A stretch of DNA of 48,434 bases from Candidatus Thermoplasmatota archaeon. Lineage in GTDB: Archaea > Thermoplasmatota > SW-10-69-26 > JACQPN01 > JAIVGT01. Position numbers and translations under genes: made by a program. The DNA lies in the NCBI GenBank assembly GCA_035541015.1, contig DATLFM010000024.1, positions 1 through 48,434 of the forward strand, written 5' to 3'. The notes beneath the pieces were generated by a model. The model was given only the letters and a program-made list of their open reading frames with translations. It had not been told where the DNA came from and did not search any database. Of the stretch, positions 45,974-48,434 are shown one piece after another (positions within the stretch are counted from its first letter, which is position 1; each line of letters begins with the position of its first letter).

Positions 45974-45983
45974 GGTTATAAGC
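45974..45983 (-). promoter_or_regulatory. TATA-like box for the small membrane protein
   Basis: The minus strand reads GCTTATAACC 26 nt before GTG at 45952. Confidence 0.6.
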
Positions 45984-46041
45984 TTCTCGGACCTTCCCGC
46001 CGGTCGCGTGGGACGCCACGCCGGCCCGGGTGCGGCCCAAA

Positions 46042-46052
46042 GGCTATAACGG
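46042..46052 (+). promoter_or_regulatory. TATA-like box for aldehyde dehydrogenase
   Basis: GGCTATAACGG lies about 37 nt before ATG at 46084, leaving a short leader with a GGGAG site 5 nt before the ATG. Confidence 0.55.
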
Positions 46053-46083
46053 GCCCCGGGTTTGGACGGCCAAGGGAGTTCCC

Positions 46084-47571
46084 ATGGCTGCCAAGGAGTA
46101 CGGCCTTTACGTCGACGGAAAGTGGACGGACGCGTCGTCGAAGGACCGCCTCGACACGATCAACCCGGCCACGGGCGAGGTGCTCGCCCGCTTCCCCAAG
46201 GCCACGCGCGAGGACACCCGCTCCGCCATCGAGGCGGCCAAGCGCGCGTACCCCTCCTGGGCGGCCACGCCCGCGCCCCGCCGGGGGGAGATCCTCCTCG
46301 AGGCCGCGCGCATCCTCCGCCGCCGCAAGAAGGAGCTCTCCGAGCTTGTGACAAAGGAGATGGGCAAGGTCCTTCCCGAGGGCGCAGGCGACGTCCAGGA
46401 GGCGATCGACTTCTACGAGTACATCGCCGGCGAGGGCCGCCGCCTGCTGGGCGAAACGACCACCTCCGAGCTCAAGAGCAAGTTTGCCATGTGGGTGCGC
46501 CGTCCGAAGGGCGCCGTCGGCCTCATCACGCCGTGGAACTTCCCCATCGCGATCCCGAGCTGGAAAACGGGCGCGGCGCTTGTCGCCGGAAACACCTGCG
46601 TCTTCAAGCCCGCGAGCACGACGCCGCTTTGCGCGGCCGCGCTTGTCGAAGTCCTCGAGGAGGCCGGCCTTCCGCCGGGCGTGCTCAACCTCGTCACGGG
46701 CGACGGATCGGTCGTGGGTCGCGAGATCGCAGAGAACCCGGCGGTCGCGCACGTGAGCTTCACGGGCGGCACGACGGCCGGGCGGGACGTCTACACGCGC
46801 GCGGCGGGCCTGCTCAAGAGCGTCGAGCTCGAGATGGGCGGCAAGAACCCGCAGATCGTGCTCGACGACGCGAACCTCGACCTTGCGCTCGACGGCGTCC
46901 TGTGGGGCGCCTTCGGGACGTCCGGCCAGCGCTGCACGGCGACCTCGCGCCTCATCGTGCACGAGCGCGTGTATGACGAGCTCGTCGCCCGCCTCGCCGA
47001 TCGCCTTCGCACATTTGCCGTCGGAAATCCCCTGGAGAGCGCGACTCAGATGGGGCCCGTCCACAGCGAAGACCAGCTTGCCACGGTCGAGAAGTACGTG
47101 AAGATCGGCCTTACGGAGGACAAGGCGAAGCTCCTCTCGGGCGGCAAGCGACTCACGGGCGGCGCCTACGACAAGGGATTCTTCTACGCGCCCACGATCT
47201 TCGAGGCGCGTCACGGGATGCGGATCACCAAGGAGGAGATCTTCGGCCCCGTGCTCTCGGTCCTCAAGGTGCGCGACTTCGACGAGGCCGTCCGCGTGGC
47301 AAACGACGTCGAGTACGGCCTCTCGTCCTCGATCTACACGCGGAACGTCAACCACGCCTTCCGGGCCATCGAGGCGCTCGACACGGGCATCACGTACGTG
47401 AACGCTCCCACGATCGGCGCCGAGGTGCACCTGCCCTTTGGCGGCACGAAGAACACCGGGAACGGCGGCCGCGAGGCGGGGACCACGGCCGTGGACGAGT
47501 TCACGGAGCAGAAGGCCGTCTTCGTGGACTACTCGGACAGGCTCCAGCGGGCCCAGATCGACAAGGAGTAG
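46084..47571 (+). CDS. NAD(P)-dependent aldehyde dehydrogenase
   Basis: A 495-aa aldehyde dehydrogenase of normal length. The catalytic Cys is Cys284 in [10 protein letters not shown] and the general base is Glu250 in ELEMGGKNP; the nucleotide site has [13 protein letters not shown] and FKPAS, and [10 protein letters not shown] follows. The GQRCTATSR region and the C-terminal [21 protein letters not shown] block resemble semialdehyde dehydrogenases (2,5-dioxovalerate type), but the aldehyde cannot be fixed. It is well separated from neighbours and has its own promoter and ribosome-binding site. Confidence 0.94.
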   Translation: MAAKEYGLYVDGKWTDASSKDRLDTINPATGEVLARFPKATREDTRSAIEAAKRAYPSWAATPAPRRGEILLEAARILRRRKKELSELVTKEMGKVLPEGAGDVQEAIDFYEYIAGEGRRLLGETTTSELKSKFAMWVRRPKGAVGLITPWNFPIAIPSWKTGAALVAGNTCVFKPASTTPLCAAALVEVLEEAGLPPGVLNLVTGDGSVVGREIAENPAVAHVSFTGGTTAGRDVYTRAAGLLKSVELEMGGKNPQIVLDDANLDLALDGVLWGAFGTSGQRCTATSRLIVHERVYDELVARLADRLRTFAVGNPLESATQMGPVHSEDQLATVEKYVKIGLTEDKAKLLSGGKRLTGGAYDKGFFYAPTIFEARHGMRITKEEIFGPVLSVLKVRDFDEAVRVANDVEYGLSSSIYTRNVNHAFRAIEALDTGITYVNAPTIGAEVHLPFGGTKNTGNGGREAGTTAVDEFTEQKAVFVDYSDRLQRAQIDKE

Positions 47572-47657
47572 GCCGGTCTCCGTTGGAAACCGCCCTCCTG
47601 GGGCATCCGAACAACGACTCGCCAAAACCCTTATTTCCCCGCCGGGGAACGACGGCC

Positions 47658-47800
47658 CGGAGGCTTGGAGGATCCTCGCCCCGGCGCCCACCGCCGGGCG
47701 CGGACGCGACCCCCCACGGTCCGCACGACAGCGGGAATCCTTGGTCGGAAAAACCGGCCTTCGGAGGCGCGCGAAGGCGCGGCCATCGGCCGCGCCCGCC
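47658..47800 (+). ncRNA. Candidate structured small RNA
   Basis: The 234-nt gap after the aldehyde dehydrogenase has a typical promoter box ACCCTTATTTCC (47627-47638), but no protein gene follows it on the plus strand. Downstream are three stable hairpins: CCCGGCG/CGCCGGG (47680-47698), GGTCGG/CCGGCC with an A5 loop (47743-47759) and a perfect 9-bp GGCGCGGCC/GGCCGCGCC (47776-47796). Limits are guesses. The last hairpin could also be the transcript end of the convergent truA. Confidence 0.3.
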
Positions 47801-47805
47801 GCCCC

Positions 47806-48295
47806 CTATTCTCGTTCCAGCACCGCTTCGTGCACCGCTCCTAGGACCTCGCGCTCCACCGCGAGGGCAAAGAGCCTGCGGCCCAAGTCCTCGAGCACCC
47901 GCGCGCTTGCCGGCTCCGGAAGCGCGAAGGCAACGCCGACGTCCACGTCGAGAAGGACGAGGTTCTCCGCCGGCGCAAGCCCGAGGTCCACCGCCTCCTT
48001 TCCCGCAAGCGCGGCCTCGACGGACTCAAGCGAGGCTTCGCCGGCCGCCACGCGCCGGGCGGCCTCCACCATGCGCCGCACCTGGTTCCAACGGAACGAG
48101 GGTGCGGTGACGTCGAGGGCCACCATGGCTCCCCGATCGGCGATCTCGACTGCGTCCAAGCGCCCCCGCCTTGGCCCCTCGTCGTCCTCGTCGGGCCGGG
48201 AGAAGCTCGTCCAGTCGTGCTCGCCCACGAACGCGAGGAGCGCGCGGGCAAGCTTGCGGTCGTCGAGGCCCGACGCCGGCAGGAAGTAGCGGTAG
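47806..48295 (-). CDS. truA: tRNA pseudouridine synthase A, N-terminus missing
   Basis: The C-terminal part of TruA, which makes pseudouridine in the tRNA anticodon arm. RRYRYFLPASG, FVGEHDWTSFSRP and SFRWNQVRRMVEAARRVAAG match the family, whose usual length is about 250-280 aa. The catalytic Asp lies in the missing N-terminal half. The true sequence ends near 48295, where the DNA turns into an inverted copy of 48140-48278; codons beyond that point are antisense copy, not TruA. The gene is probably intact in the organism. Confidence 0.85.
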
Positions 48296-48434
48296 CGGCG
48301 TCGGGCCTCGACGACCGCAAGCTTGCCCGCGCGCTCCTCGCGTTCGTGGGCGAGCACGACTGGACGAGCTTCTCCCGGCCCGACGAGGACGACGAGGGGC
48401 CAAGGCGGGGGCGCTTGGACGCAGTCGAGATCGC
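48140..48434. repeat. Perfect 139-bp inverted repeat ending at the window edge
   Basis: Bases 48296-48434 are the exact reverse complement of 48140-48278, with a 17-bp spacer (48279-48295). Both arms lie inside truA and interrupt it. The arm runs to the last base of the window. This is typical of a fold-back chimera at a contig end. Confidence 0.95.

Noticed and set aside
48296-48434. A plus-strand TruA fragment at the right end
   Set aside because: It is an exact reverse copy of the minus-strand gene and therefore not an independent gene.

Overview
The window is high-GC archaeal chromosome. The archaeal calls rest on these genes: L15e, a COG1325 exosome-type RNA-binding protein, UPF0248, the UPF0200/UPF0201 pair, a COG2108 radical SAM protein, tungstate ABC genes with a ModE regulator, RNase Z, and a 16S gene that starts in the archaeal way (TCCGGTTGATCCTGCCGG). 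Most genes have a short T/A-rich box about 25-30 nt upstream of the start, as in leaderless archaeal transcription. Membrane-anchored tandem winged-helix proteins and many lipoproteins suggest a Thermoplasmatota-like euryarchaeon; that placement is inference. The rRNA is visibly less GC-rich than the coding DNA, which fits a mesophile.

Left part (1-8.1 kb): a Pro/Ala-rich partial gene, the COG1325 and L15e genes, two tandem membrane-bound tandem-wHTH regulators, a CBS-ParB protein, and a divergent penicillin-acylase lipoprotein. 8.1-13.5 kb: UPF0248, a small STAS-like protein, the COG2108 radical SAM protein, a class V aminotransferase, a nucleoside deoxyribosyltransferase-MazG fusion and a beta-helix protein. 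13.6-17.2 kb: a three-gene acyl-CoA carboxylase operon. 17.3-21.7 kb: a second STAS-like protein, a zinc-ribbon protein, UvrB, an RHH-nucleotidyltransferase toxin-antitoxin-like pair with a palindromic operator, and a soluble relative of the membrane wHTH regulators. 21.8-26.8 kb: a lipoprotein, a small protein, the tungstate/molybdate transporter with ModE and a ModE-type operator, and a membrane endonuclease-like protein.

26.9-32.5 kb is a linked rRNA operon on the minus strand: 16S, tRNA-Ala(TGC), 23S and 5S. It has a clear 23S processing stem and a 5S gene that looks about 26 nt longer than usual.

32.6-48.4 kb: an Asp-box lipoprotein, RNase Z, UPF0200/UPF0201, CoaBC, an ABC exporter with a PPC-like ectodomain and a neighbouring lipoprotein, an Mrp/ApbC ATPase, a Na/Pi-cotransporter-like protein coupled to a tandem Usp protein, an aldehyde dehydrogenase, a structured gap that may hold a small RNA, and a truncated TruA. 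The last 139 bases are a perfect reverse complement of 48140-48278, so the right end folds back inside truA and is probably an assembly artefact.

Genes are tightly packed. Same-strand pairs often overlap by GTGA or ATGA, and three convergent pairs share a CTAG containing both stop codons. No insertion sequence, prophage or CRISPR array was seen.
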